A stretch of 64,000 nucleotides of DNA from Planococcus halocryophilus (GCF_001687585.2 NZ_CP016537.2:3134001-3198000), one strand, 5' to 3'; positions 49,512-58,917 are shown, numbered from the stretch's first letter. Notes: generated from the letters alone by a model not told the origin. A program made the numbers and translations.

Positions 49512-49712
49512 AACAAAAAAGCCCCGCTATAAACAAAGGGACCCGTGGAGGTGGTACTACCCTTATTTAAAGCAAAGCTTTACTCTCTAAATCGAGATCA
49601 ACCGCTCTATTTTTCAATACAGTTTATGAAAGGTAGGTTCAATAAACAACCGTTAGATATCTTGCAGCCATCGATATCCTCTCTGAGAAAGTATTGTTCA
49701 TTTACTGGTCCT
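49512..49712 (-). promoter_or_regulatory. T-box riboswitch leader
   Basis: On the minus strand the order is: AGTA; AGAGAG followed by a GATATC/GATATC stem enclosing GATGGCTGCAA (stem I apex, GNTG-like loop); GAACCTACC in the specifier region; AAATAAGGGTAGTACCACC as the T-box antiterminator sequence; then GTCCC-loop-GGGGC with a T-run. The consensus T-box is usually GGTGG; here it is GGTAG. CUA, UAC and ACC are possible specifier triplets and I cannot choose between them. The only gene behind it is the shortened GNAT. Confidence 0.75.
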
Positions 49713-49756
49713 TAAACTTATAAGTTACTGATATTTACATAAAGGATTATCAACAC

Positions 49757-49800
49757 AAAAGACGAGCTGAGGAGCAATATATGCCCTAAGCTCGTCTTTT
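49757..49800 (-). terminator. Terminator of GGDEF-EAL paralogue 4
   Basis: AAAAGACGAGCT pairs with AGCTCGTCTTTT over a 20-nt loop. Confidence 0.75.
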
Positions 49801-49881
49801 ACCTGACTTTGACAGCAACTTCATTTTTATGAAGTTACTTTGTGCTAACCATAGAGATTAAGTTACAGTAAACTGTAGGTT

Positions 49882-52137
49882 TTAAATTTTAATGAAATCA
49901 ATTTTTTGCAGTATCGTTTCAAATTCATCTGCATCTACTGGTTTAGAGAAAAGATAGCCTTGGCCAGTAGTGCATCCACTCTCTTTCAGAATTTTCATCT
50001 GTCCTTCGGTTTCTATCCCTTCAGCCACTACGTTCAAATTTAAATTAAGGCTTAAATCAATAATAGCTTTGATAGTGGAGTAATGACCAGTCACTTCCAA
50101 TTCGTCCACGAAAGCTTTATCAATCTTGATTGTATCAATTGGTAATTTTGAGAGGACAGATAACGATGAATACCCCGTTCCAAAGTCATCAATGGAGGTT
50201 TTGATCCCCATCCTTTTAAGGCTTTCTAAAATTTCTTTGCTTTCTATAATATTCTGCATGATGCTCTCTGTGATTTCAAGTTCTAAAAATTGAGGATCCA
50301 ATTTCGATTTTTGTATCGCTTTGTGAACAGTCTCTAAAAATTTACCATGCTGAAATTGAAGGACAGACACATTTACAGAGACACATATACAATGATAACC
50401 TTGTTCCTGCCATCTTTTGTTTTGCTGGCAAGCTTGATGAAGAACCCATTCGCCAATGGAAATAATTTGCCCAGATTCCTCAGCTACAGGAATAAATTCA
50501 ACAGGTGAAACCCAGCCAAGTTCCGGATGCTTCCAACGCAGCAATGCTTCCATCCCAACAATTTCCAGGGTTTTTAAATCCACTTTTGGTTGATAAGCGA
50601 GGAACATTTGCTTATTTTGAATAGCCTTTCTTAACTCAGTTTCAATCTGTTGTTTCCGGATCATTGCAATACTTAAATCGGTATTATAAAAACTGAAAAT
50701 GTTCTTGCCATTTTCTTTTGATAGGCACATGGCAGCATCAGCATTTTTCATTAATTCTTCACTAGTGACTCCATGATTTGGAAACATACTAATTCCAATA
50801 CTTGCTGTAACATTAATTTCATTATCATTTAATATAAATGATTTTCGAAACCCAGTTAAAATTTCATCTACCAAAGCGGAGCATGTCACTTCCGTTGCAT
50901 TAGAGAAGACAACGGTAAATTCGTCTCCTCCAGTTCTGAAGATTAGAGTATCTACTGATAAATTTTCCTTAAACCGTTCTGATATCTTTGCTAAAATTTC
51001 ATCGCCATTATGATGTCCAAGTGTATCATTCACAAATTTGAACCTGTCTAAATTTATTAGTATAAGAGCTACTTGACTATCTTGGTGACTTTTTAAAACA
51101 GTTTCTATTTCTTCTAAAAAACTTCTGCGGTTGTTTAGTCCGGTAAGTGGATCATGATAAGCCAAATGTTTAAATTGATTCATTAACTTCTTATTTTTAT
51201 GAAGTAATTGGAATTGACGCCATAGTACAATAAAAAAAGTTAGAAGCAAACCTATGCTAAGAGCATTGAAATTCCGTTGATAGCTGAGAACGACTAATAA
51301 CAGTAAAACAAAAATACTTGTATAAGAAATAATACCATCTATAGTTCGGGTAGAATTTAGGGTTTTTAGTTCTCCATCATTCTTGATTTCTTTAGCATAG
51401 AACCCTGCAATCCCAATAAAGAAGAGAGAGAGTAACGATAAAAGATCGATGAAGTGACCAGGTTGGTAAGCATCTTTAATTAACGAATAAGCGTAGATTA
51501 AATCACCTACTACTTGGAAAAAAAATCCGATCACACAAAACAGCATATACTTTTTTTCTTCGTTATTTTGAATTAGATAAAACAGAATTATGATCGCGAA
51601 CAAGATAGTTAAATCAACAGCTGGATAAATTACAGGAGTGATTGTCACCACCCAAGAACTTCCTGAAAGTTTCAAAAAAGGATTAATTATGAAATTAATG
51701 CTGATAGAGATAGCAGTAATCATAAAGATAATACTACTAAAGATATAAGAATCATGAGGAAAAGAAGCACTCATTTCTTTAATTTTGGCGAGCAAGGCAG
51801 CCAAAAAGAACAAATAGGCGAGCAACCAAATCATGTACGACATATCTCCAGGCAAAATAACTCCTTGACTGATGTGTAAGTAGAGCAGCAAACAAGTGGA
51901 ACTTAGATAAAGGCTCATGCCAATTATTAACAGCAACCAAAAAATTTTTTGGTTGTGCTTGGTTCTCCGATAAGCTTGAGACAGCCAAATAAGACTGAGA
52001 CTTCCTACTATAACTTGAAGTATGTTAATTCCTAAAGACATCAACCATTCGTTCTCTTGGAATCCTATTTTCAAACTAAAAAATACCACTACAAACAAAA
52101 AAAGAATTAAAACGGGAAAACGATTAACCTTGAACAA
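49882..52137 (-). CDS. Membrane GGDEF-EAL c-di-GMP enzyme (distant paralogue 4)
   Basis: The 751-residue protein has eight to ten N-terminal TM segments (residues 8-305), a short linker (HKNKKLMNQFKHLAYHDPLTGLNNRR), GGDEF (about 325-485, intact GGDEF at ~402) and EAL (about 495-745, EALLRW, ELEITES, DDFGTGYSSLSVL, EGIETEGQ). Unlike the three close paralogues it has no RxxD inhibitory site before GGDEF, and it starts at a normal ATG. It is a separate lineage rather than part of the recent expansion. Confidence 0.9.
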   Translation of the reverse strand: MFKVNRFPVLILFLFVVVFFSLKIGFQENEWLMSLGINILQVIVGSLSLIWLSQAYRRTKHNQKIFWLLLIIGMSLYLSSTCLLLYLHISQGVILPGDMSYMIWLLAYLFFLAALLAKIKEMSASFPHDSYIFSSIIFMITAISISINFIINPFLKLSGSSWVVTITPVIYPAVDLTILFAIIILFYLIQNNEEKKYMLFCVIGFFFQVVGDLIYAYSLIKDAYQPGHFIDLLSLLSLFFIGIAGFYAKEIKNDGELKTLNSTRTIDGIISYTSIFVLLLLVVLSYQRNFNALSIGLLLTFFIVLWRQFQLLHKNKKLMNQFKHLAYHDPLTGLNNRRSFLEEIETVLKSHQDSQVALILINLDRFKFVNDTLGHHNGDEILAKISERFKENLSVDTLIFRTGGDEFTVVFSNATEVTCSALVDEILTGFRKSFILNDNEINVTASIGISMFPNHGVTSEELMKNADAAMCLSKENGKNIFSFYNTDLSIAMIRKQQIETELRKAIQNKQMFLAYQPKVDLKTLEIVGMEALLRWKHPELGWVSPVEFIPVAEESGQIISIGEWVLHQACQQNKRWQEQGYHCICVSVNVSVLQFQHGKFLETVHKAIQKSKLDPQFLELEITESIMQNIIESKEILESLKRMGIKTSIDDFGTGYSSLSVLSKLPIDTIKIDKAFVDELEVTGHYSTIKAIIDLSLNLNLNVVAEGIETEGQMKILKESGCTTGQGYLFSKPVDADEFETILQKIDFIKI

Positions 52138-52557
52138 AATGTTTCCTCCTGATTTTTGAAGGCATAATTATTTACTTGAATCAATTTCATAAATCACACT
52201 TTTAAAAAAGTGTAGGCGATTTACTGATCATTTTTTCTGATTTCTAAAAGGAGTTACTTTCGACGTGAGTGTTGAAAAAATTGATTTTTAGCTGATTTGC
52301 GTGAAGAATGATTCCATTTGTATCCATGATAATCAAGAATTCATCCATCTTGTTTATCAAGTCCTGAGTTTGAAGCTTATTATTCCCCAACATCATCTTA
52401 CGCCTCTTTTCTATGCTTTGGTTTCTTTTACCGGCCGAACTTCAACTAGCTTGTGGTCCATTTTTTCAGATGGAGTACTTAAAAGATTTTCATTATTTTG
52501 AAATAATTTAAAAGTAAATTTTTTTGGCCAGGAATGCCCAAAGCAGTCACAAGAAAC
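52138..52557. other. Gap without a recognised gene
   Basis: AT-rich, with short hydrophobic ORFs on the plus strand that lack credible starts. The small inverted repeat ACACTTTT/AAAAGTGT near 52195 is the only structure noticed. Confidence 0.4.
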
Positions 52558-52989
52558 TTAGTCCTCTTTCCAAATGCATTTGTAACGATTTGAGGAAGTA
52601 GCTTCTATATCGAAAATATCTATTAGTTTACAAATCGTTTGAAAAGCGAGTAGATTTTGTTTTGTCAATCCGCTTACTTTTTCGGTATCGATGAAAACAA
52701 TAGACTTAGCTTCTCTATAGAAATCCCGTTTTTCTACAAATAATGGAGCATTTAGTATGTAACTTGAGCTGTTTTTTGATGATTGGAATCTCGATAATTG
52801 AAATATGGAACCCTCAATGCAATTCTTTTCCCAAGTAAATGCCAACATTAAGTCATATTTCCTTATAGGATATATGGTTTCTTCTCGTGAGATTAGCATG
52901 ACTTCCAAAGTTTTGCTGACGAACGTTTTTAACTCGTCGAGGTCGAGGTCAAGTTCAGGTAAAGAAGGCAGACTCTTAGATTTAAACAT
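52558..52989 (-). CDS. Unrecognised 143-residue protein
   Basis: It begins MFKSKSLPSLPELDLDLDELKTFV and has no TM segment, signal peptide or recognisable motif. A GGGGG ribosome site precedes ATG 52989. The frame is intact and has protein-like composition, so I consider it a real gene. It is flanked by gene-poor AT-rich DNA on both sides. No function is proposed. Confidence 0.6.
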   Translation of the reverse strand: MFKSKSLPSLPELDLDLDELKTFVSKTLEVMLISREETIYPIRKYDLMLAFTWEKNCIEGSIFQLSRFQSSKNSSSYILNAPLFVEKRDFYREAKSIVFIDTEKVSGLTKQNLLAFQTICKLIDIFDIEATSSNRYKCIWKED

Positions 52990-53401
52990 AAACTACCCCC
53001 GTTTTTAGAAAATAAAAGTACCATACATTATTTACCAATATACGCCATCCCTGAATAAACTGATAATCACTTTTTAATAATTGCAATAGTACTTAAGTAA
53101 TTATTATAGATTAAAATTCAAAATCTAAACATAGTTATATATAACTATATTAATTTTTTCATTTAATTAACAAAAAATAATATGCTTTTATGTTGTCAGT
53201 AAAATAAAATCGGGGTAAAGAAGCGTTAATGCTTAACTTAGACTAAAAAATAATTTATTTTCTTTTAAAATAATTGGAAAATAAAAACGATTGATTAAAC
53301 GAAAGAAATTTACAGTTAAAGTTCTTTACTTCCAATAATAAAGATTTAGAGAGAAGTCTAATATGAATTTTTATTGGGATATTATTACTTATAGTTCATT
53401 C
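52990..53401. other. AT-rich gap
   Basis: Contains the perfect but low-complexity palindrome ATAGTTATATATAACTAT (53132-53149). No gene was seen. Confidence 0.4.
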
Positions 53402-53806
53402 CTAAATGAGATACTTATAATAGCTTACTTCACTGATTGCGGTACTATACAATCTCCCTACGAAGTAATCGTCTAGTTTTAGGTAATGCTCGCGTCTATA
53501 AACGTCTTTTGCATTAATAACTTCTAACATGAGCTGTTTAGAATACCCTCTTTTTTTTTTCAAATAAACTTGTTCGGATCTGTTCTTCAAATCAAAATCC
53601 TGTATTTTTAATCGAATTATTTCAGTAGATCTGTTTGCGATTACTAGATTAACTAAACAAATCGCCTTCGCTCTTACCGGAAGACCGGTTAGAATATCTA
53701 CTAATTCCTACTTCTCAATGGCTGCGATTACCCATTTCGTCACGCCTTGAGAATTCAGCCTAAGAATATCTCGAGGTTTGACCGTAAAAAACTTCCTATG
53801 TCTTAA
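53402..53806 (-). pseudogene. Decayed gene, possibly a tyrosine recombinase fragment
   Basis: A minus-strand frame runs ~134 codons with one in-frame TAG (53710-53708) and no good start. It reads KFFTVKPRDILRLN, then after the stop VDILTGLPVRAKAICLVNLV, IANRSTEIIRLKIQDFDLKN and VYLKKKRGY, ending at 53402. The segment with R-S-T-E before RLKIQDFDL resembles the first catalytic Arg region of phage-type integrases. Similarity is modest and the rest is missing, so the call is tentative. Confidence 0.35.
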
Positions 53807-53810
53807 GTGG

Positions 53811-54567
53811 TTTTATTTCATGTCCTAGCTGGTTCTAAAACGTGGCACACGTAGTTCTTTTGAATGGCTGTATTCACTCCCCATTTCTTTTCAAAACCAT
53901 TATAATCCAATATTTATGATAGATTGATTTTGAAAAGAATTATGAGACAAAATAAAAGAAGCACAAAAGAAAATTGAAACCTTCTTCTATGCCTCTTATA
54001 ATCCATCGTTTTTGATAGATAATTCTCTATAAAAACGAACTTTTTTATAGCAACTAAAAAGATGTCACCTCAAAAGGAGGCTTTTAATATGATGATTTAA
54101 TGTTAAGTAGATATTGAATCGTCTCCATCGATTTCGAATTCTCTAGTTTTGAAGAATTCTTTTTAACTTAAAATTATCGCGAAAATAAAAGGGCCGGATT
54201 TATCTCAAAAAATTAACAGAGAGAAGAACCTTCAAGTAGAAGGATCTTCCCTCTGTTAATTTCAAGTTCTAAAAAAGCTTATTTACTTATGATACGGCTC
54301 CCGCATCACACATTTCATAAGTATGGACAATCCTCTATTATTAGTACTGAAATGTTACACATTCTGACTTTTAAAATTCATTCAAATCCAAATTTATCAC
54401 TTTGATCGACATCCGTTCAAGATATGCATTTTAGCTACAGCACTTCTATTAAACGGATATATTAACACCACGCGCAAATTCAAGTTTAGTGTCATAATTT
54501 TTGTTCCCACCATAATTACTTCCATTATAACGTTTAAATATTCAGATTAATTAACGAATCAAAATAT
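53811..54567. other. Gene-free region with repeats and hairpins
   Basis: Two 24-bp direct repeats (53901-53924 and 53997-54020, 20 of 24 identical) are 96 bp apart. The first lies inside an inverted repeat CTTTTCAAAA/TTTTGAAAAG (53887-53937). A long orphan hairpin lies at 54209-54262. There is no coding frame of note. The region looks like the residue of old insertions. Confidence 0.45.
54209..54262. terminator. Orphan long hairpin
   Basis: AAATTAACAGAG pairs with CTCTGTTAATTT, with a further inner stem CCTTC/GAAGG. No intact gene ends next to it. Confidence 0.4.
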
Positions 54568-55048
54568 TACCAAACAAAATATTGTTATTTCCTTATATTT
54601 AATCCTTATTACATGGTGTGTTCCGAGTCGAAAATTAACGAGATAAATGCATAAAGACATAAAATACGAGAAATTTTCAAAGGGTATAGTATTTTTTTTA
54701 TTAATGTTTGTTGCCTTATTGGCTTTAGCTAGATAATTGAAAATGCAGGAATTACCAACAATATCGAAAGTGAGCCTACAGTGGCTAATCCGGAGAAACC
54801 GACAGAAGAGAAAGAGGAAAAAGAAAACTCTGAGGAGCTTATGAAAAAGCAGCAGAAGTGGAAACACTAATAAAACTAAACAATGGCCTGTTAGCAGGAT
54901 ACGAACTCATCGAAGTCGATAGCGGGGATTTGCTAGGACATAGTGAAATTAACGTTGCCATCAAGGTGAGGACCGTGAGTACTGGGCGGTTACGAACGAA
55001 TACGGACAACTGGAACGGATTGTGGCTGACGTAATCGTTCTGATGACC
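54568..55048 (+). pseudogene. Decayed second copy of the membrane-anchored nuclease gene
   Basis: DNA here matches 57137-57845 piecewise. The promoter region (AATATTGTTATTTC, TTATTACATG) and the first TM (TGTTTGTTGCCTTATTGGCT) match, as do the Glu/Lys coil (GAGGAAAAAGAAAA) and the start of the nuclease domain (GAACTCATCGAAGTCGAT, ACGAACGAATACGGACAA). Stops, deletions and frameshifts break it, and it ends abruptly at ~55045 where helicase-derived DNA begins. A 102-codon minus-strand ORF across it is not a gene. Confidence 0.75.
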
Positions 55049-55073
55049 TTACCGATCCTATCTTGGCCGTGTG

Positions 55074-55272
55074 ACTGCGTGACAAAAAGGTAGTCGCCTA
55101 CTAATAACTTTATCGACACGCCTCTATCAGTAGCTTGCTTTAAGAAAGGAATGATTTTCTTCACACCTGATTTCATCGCAAAAGCCGTAATCCATTGAAT
55201 CTCAACCGCTTCTTTTGCTAATCGTTCTAAATGTGAAACGAGCTGAGAAGTAACTAGTTCCAGCTTAGTCAT
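55074..55272 (-). pseudogene. Truncated second copy of the PLD-helicase gene
   Basis: This segment encodes residues 1-66 of the protein at 45862-48291 (MTKLELVTSQLVSHLERLAK onward) with few differences, then runs into unrelated DNA. The helicase and all catalytic motifs are absent. The high identity shows the duplication is not ancient. Confidence 0.85.
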
Positions 55273-55345
55273 CTTCTACCTCGATTAAAAAGATCCGCTT
55301 TTCAAAACCGATACGTCTCTCATCTTCCGATAAAACTCGAGTTTT
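55265..55345 (-). pseudogene. Remnant of a second MazG-like gene
   Basis: It matches two separate pieces of 48284-48610: the 3' end (about 55265-55318) and an internal segment (about 55318-55340, around TCATCTTC.GATAAAA), with the part between deleted. It keeps the same overlap with the helicase copy. Confidence 0.7.
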
Positions 55346-55523
55346 TCACCTACAAGATCCAGAAAGGTCTCGTCATAGACCACTTTGGGAATACATACAT
55401 AGACTCGAGTAACGTCTTGCTTTATCGTTAAGCTAGGATAGGCAACGATAAATTAGTCATCAACAAAAAAGACAAGTCCAAAATCTGTTCGACAAAAACA
55501 ACCAACAGAAAGGTGGTAATTCG

Positions 55524-56564
55524 ATGAAAGCTATTCAAGTGACAGGATATGGTGATGTAGACAAGCTCCAGCTGGTTGAATTGGCGATTCCAGAACCTGG
55601 AGACAACGAGGTGCTCATCCAGATAAAAGCTTGCGCCATCAATAATACGGAAATTTGGATGAGAGAAGGAGCTTATGGTACCGACTCAAAGTCCGGATGG
55701 CGACCAGAAGGCGTTCACTTCCCGAGGATACCCGGTTCAGATATAGCAGGTAGAATCATAAAAGCAGGAAAACGCGTAGACAAATCCATGATTGGAAAAG
55801 ATGTTGTCCTGTTCCCTTTCACTTCGAGTGGACAGGAAGGAACGGAACATATCTCAGAAGATATGTCATTTATCGGGTCGGAATATGATGGCGGATATGC
55901 GGAATACGTAGTCTGGCCGGCTGACCTTTGTTTTGATATGCCGCTCGCAGACTACACAGAAAGTGCGGTTTTTTCTGTTAGTGGGATGACTGCCTGGCAT
56001 ATGGCAGAACAAATTCAAGCGTATTCTGGCGAGACCATTGTGGTAACTGGCGCGAACGGAGGGGTTGGATCTTTAAACGTACAAATTGCCTCTAAGGTAT
56101 TTGGCGCTAAGGTCATTGCGATCATTGGTGACCTAGCTTTAACCGAACGAGTAAAAGAGCTGGGGGCAACACACGTATTGTCTTATAAATCACCTAACCT
56201 CGCGAAAGACATACTCGAGGTAAATGGAGGTCCTGTGGATTCAGTCTTAGATGTTGTAGGCGATGCCTTGTTCTCCACTTCTCTTCAAGTCTTAAAAAAA
56301 GGCGGGAAATTTTGTACCTCTGGCTCTGCAGGTGGACAACACACAGACCTTGACTTTAGAACTTTGTACTTAAAACACCTTACGCTTTACGGATCTGTTT
56401 TGGGCACGATAGAAGAATTCAAACGTATGCTCAAAGCCATTTCAGAAGGCAAAATCAAACCCGTCATCGACCGGACTTTCCCTCTTGAACAAGCTCAAGA
56501 AGCTCAAGTGTACTTTAAAAAATCAGGAAAGTTAGGGAAAATTGTTTTGCTGCCAGAAGAATGA
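55524..56564 (+). CDS. Zinc-free medium-chain NADPH:quinone oxidoreductase-like protein
   Basis: This is a 346-residue MDR protein: GroES-like N-terminal half (MKAIQVTGYGDVDKLQLVEL, IPGSDIAGRI) and Rossmann half (VVTGANGGVGSLNVQIASKVFGAKVIAI). The zinc ligands of alcohol dehydrogenases are lacking. Such enzymes reduce quinones or enones with NADPH. ATG follows AAAGGTGGTAATTCG, and a strong terminator follows the gene. It is an intact gene lying amid decayed DNA. The substrate is unknown. Confidence 0.87.
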   Translation: MKAIQVTGYGDVDKLQLVELAIPEPGDNEVLIQIKACAINNTEIWMREGAYGTDSKSGWRPEGVHFPRIPGSDIAGRIIKAGKRVDKSMIGKDVVLFPFTSSGQEGTEHISEDMSFIGSEYDGGYAEYVVWPADLCFDMPLADYTESAVFSVSGMTAWHMAEQIQAYSGETIVVTGANGGVGSLNVQIASKVFGAKVIAIIGDLALTERVKELGATHVLSYKSPNLAKDILEVNGGPVDSVLDVVGDALFSTSLQVLKKGGKFCTSGSAGGQHTDLDFRTLYLKHLTLYGSVLGTIEEFKRMLKAISEGKIKPVIDRTFPLEQAQEAQVYFKKSGKLGKIVLLPEE

Positions 56565-56659
56565 GTGAATACGGATAAAAGAAATTTGAGATTGTCCGAT
56601 TACGAACTGACCCACCTTGAATTACGGCTGATCAGAGGTTCCCGCTTATAAACATATGG

Positions 56660-56705
56660 AAGCCACCCTCAAAATCAGCTGATCTGATTGAGGGTGGCTT
56701 TTTCG
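56660..56705 (+). terminator. Terminator after the oxidoreductase gene
   Basis: AAGCCACCCTCAAAATCAG pairs with CTGATTGAGGGTGGCTT, then TTTTT. Confidence 0.88.
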
Positions 56706-56745
56706 TTATGCACTTTTGATGAATAGATGGTACGTCAACATTAAA

Positions 56746-56988
56746 TCAAACAACTTTTTTAAGGGCTGCGTTTCGATAAGTGACAGGGCTGGCATAGCCG
56801 AGTCTACTGTGTAGACGGACATGGTTGTACCAATTTACGTAATCAAACAGTTCAAGCACCAGCTAATTAAGCCTGTCAAAGCGCAGGCCGTTAATGAGTT
56901 CCGTCTTCAATATCTTGAACGTGACTTCTGCCATCGCATTGTCCTAAGGGTTTCCTTTTTGACTCAATGACCATTCAATTTTATATCT
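56746..56988 (-). mobile_element. IS3-family transposase (OrfB) C-terminal remnant
   Basis: The minus-strand frame reads RYKIEWSLSQKGNP, stop, DNAMAEVTFKILKTELINGL, RFDRLN, stop, LVLELFDYVNWYNHVRLHSR, LGYASPVTYRNAALKKVV. This is the final part of an IS3-type DDE integrase, including the catalytic Glu region (KGNP.DNA..E) and the YN..R.H..LGY.SP tail. Two in-frame stops and the missing first three quarters show it is dead. No terminal inverted repeats or target duplication were identified. Confidence 0.85.
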
Positions 56989-57244
56989 CCTCAGTCAATT
57001 GCTTAACTACTTTAGGACGATTGAAATGGTACTTTTCCAATAAAGGCAGAATTTCAAAATTCATGATTCCACCCACCCAATAATTCTCACTGATATCATC
57101 CTGATTCACTGAGAATAAAGAGTGTCCGATTTATTGCCACACGAAATATTGTTATTTCTTAACATTTAATTCTTATTACATGTTATATTTTGGACTAGAA
57201 ATTAGAGAGATAGATCTTTAGAGAGATAATAGGGGGATTTTTAA

Positions 57245-58402
57245 ATGGATATCGTTTTTGGTTTACTACTGTTTGTTGCCTTATTGGCTTTAGTCGCTAG
57301 TATCGTAATGCTACTGGTCAGTTCAATATTTAAAAAGGGATGGACGACAAAACAAGCAGGTTTAGCTACAGGAGTTTCATTTGCAATAATGGTTGGTTCT
57401 GTTATTGGCCTGGGCTTTACGATCGAAGAAATTGAAACTACGGAAGAAGTTGAAAGTCAGCCTACATTAGCGGATTCAGAGAAGGAAAAGGAAGAACTTC
57501 TAGCTCAGGAAAATGCTGAAAAGCAGGCTGCCGAAGAAAAGAAAAAAGAAGAAGCGCGTCTCTTAGCTGAGAAAGAGGAAAAAGAAAAAGCTGAGGAGCT
57601 TTTGAAAGAGCAAGAAGAAGAACGTTTGGAAAAAGAAAAAATTGCAGAAGAGGAAGCTTCAACCCAACTCAATAATGACTTATTCGCAGGATATGAACTC
57701 ATCGAAGTCGATGGTGGAAATCTATCTGGACATCGCGAGGCGAAGGTGGTCGTCGAAGTCGGTTTTGGAGACCGTGAATATTGGGCATTTACGAACGAAT
57801 ACGGACAATTGGAACGAGTTGTAGCTGGTGAAATCGTTTTGCAAGATGACGATAATGAAGCTGTATTAGCGTCAGGTCGATATTATTCAGATGAGGCCAA
57901 AGTTCCTGGTGTCGAAAGTGATGTGTTAGATGAAGGACATGTACTTGCGGATTCGCTTGGCGGAGTATCGAATGCTTATAACATTACTCCACAAGAAAGC
58001 ACGCTCAACCGACATGGCGATCAAGCGTATATGGAAGATGCCATCCGCACAGCAGGTGGCGCTACTAATTTTGAAGCGATTATCACTTACCCAGATACAG
58101 AAACTCAAATTCCTTCAAGTTATCAGTACACCTACACAATAATGGGGAACGAAGTCGTTGATACTTTTGATAATATAAACCCTGATAAAGTAAACGCATC
58201 ACTCGGTTTAACAGAAAGCGAGCCTACGGAGTCAAGTAGTTCAACAACAAACGAAGATGTTTCGAGTGTTGATACCAACGGCAATGGACAAGTAACGATA
58301 GCAGAAGCCAAAGCAGCCGGTTTTAGTATGCCAATCATGAGTGATCATTGGTTATACCCGCATATGCGAGATAACGACAATGACGGTATGGTCGGCGAGT
58401 GA
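57245..58402 (+). CDS. Membrane-anchored DNA/RNA non-specific endonuclease (EndA/NucA-like)
   Basis: The 385-residue protein has two N-terminal TM segments (about 5-28, 40-60), a highly charged coiled coil of Glu, Lys and Ala (about 68-140), then a beta-beta-alpha-metal nuclease domain (about 150-305). The catalytic motif D-E-G-H begins at ~229 (usual DRGH), followed by GGVSNAYNITPQESTLNRHG. A C-terminal calcium-loop-like tail (DTNGNGQVTIAEAKAAG and DNDNDGMVGE) completes it. It may act in DNA uptake, extracellular DNA breakdown or competition. AGGGGG lies 10 bases before ATG. A decayed copy lies at 54568-55048. Confidence 0.82.
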   Translation: MDIVFGLLLFVALLALVASIVMLLVSSIFKKGWTTKQAGLATGVSFAIMVGSVIGLGFTIEEIETTEEVESQPTLADSEKEKEELLAQENAEKQAAEEKKKEEARLLAEKEEKEKAEELLKEQEEERLEKEKIAEEEASTQLNNDLFAGYELIEVDGGNLSGHREAKVVVEVGFGDREYWAFTNEYGQLERVVAGEIVLQDDDNEAVLASGRYYSDEAKVPGVESDVLDEGHVLADSLGGVSNAYNITPQESTLNRHGDQAYMEDAIRTAGGATNFEAIITYPDTETQIPSSYQYTYTIMGNEVVDTFDNINPDKVNASLGLTESEPTESSSSTTNEDVSSVDTNGNGQVTIAEAKAAGFSMPIMSDHWLYPHMRDNDNDGMVGE

Positions 58403-58450
58403 TTTTTCAACTTGCGTGCATACTTTCTCCTATTTAAGGAGGCCAAGAAA

Positions 58451-58852
58451 GTGAAAAAAGGATTTCTTTTAATTTTACTGGCCATTTTCCTAAGTGCGTG
58501 TAACCCAGTTAAGGATAGCGACCTTGTAATTGAGCAAGAGGAAATCATAACTAATTCGGAGAAATTTGAAGCGTTTATCGAAAATCTTAATAATGGAAAA
58601 GAAGATAAAATACGTATTGTCCGAAGAACTACAGAAGGCGATCCAATTTTTGATACGCTAGATTATAATGGAGAAAACATTACGTATACGCATGATAATT
58701 CCCATGACAAATATGCAGACTCATCTAAAGGAACACAAAGTGGGACTTGCGAAAATATAGACAATGAACAAAGTGAAAACGAAAGAATATATCGTCTAAG
58801 TGGCTGTTCTTCTGAAATTGGAAAGTATTTTGAACTTGAAGTTTCAGATTAA
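58451..58852 (+). CDS. DUF4362-like lipoprotein
   Basis: The 133-residue precursor has a lipoprotein signal (MKKGFLLILLAIFLSAC). A small domain follows containing SEKFEAFIENLNNGKEDKIRIVRRTTEGDPIF and a C-terminal pair of Cys (TCENI, LSGCSS), as in DUF4362 proteins. GTG 58451 follows AAGGAGG by nine bases; the ATG at 58412 has no ribosome site. It starts 48 bp after the nuclease gene in the same direction, so it may be an outer-surface partner. The function is unknown. Confidence 0.75.
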   Translation: MKKGFLLILLAIFLSACNPVKDSDLVIEQEEIITNSEKFEAFIENLNNGKEDKIRIVRRTTEGDPIFDTLDYNGENITYTHDNSHDKYADSSKGTQSGTCENIDNEQSENERIYRLSGCSSEIGKYFELEVSD

Positions 58853-58917
58853 CTTTTAATGAGCAAAGAAATATTAATAAATTTTTAGAGAAAATCATAG
58901 TTAGGAGGAAAGATAAG

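Noticed and set aside
52301..52501. 66-codon plus-strand ORF
   Set aside because: It has no ribosome site and random-looking composition, and lies in a gene-poor AT-rich stretch.
54559..54867. 102-codon minus-strand ORF
   Set aside because: It lies antisense to the decayed nuclease copy; its composition reflects the AT-rich and coil-coding DNA.
56565..56652. 28-codon GTG ORF right after the oxidoreductase gene
   Set aside because: It has a weak ribosome site and no recognisable features; probably read-through noise before the terminator.
53000..57244. Prophage or intact integrative element
   Set aside because: Only fragments are present (possible integrase relic, IS3 remnant); there are no structural, replication or packaging genes and no att repeats were identified.
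57462..57702. Minus-strand ORFs inside the nuclease gene
   Set aside because: They arise from the reverse complement of the Glu/Lys coiled-coil codons (Ser/Phe-rich), with no start signals.
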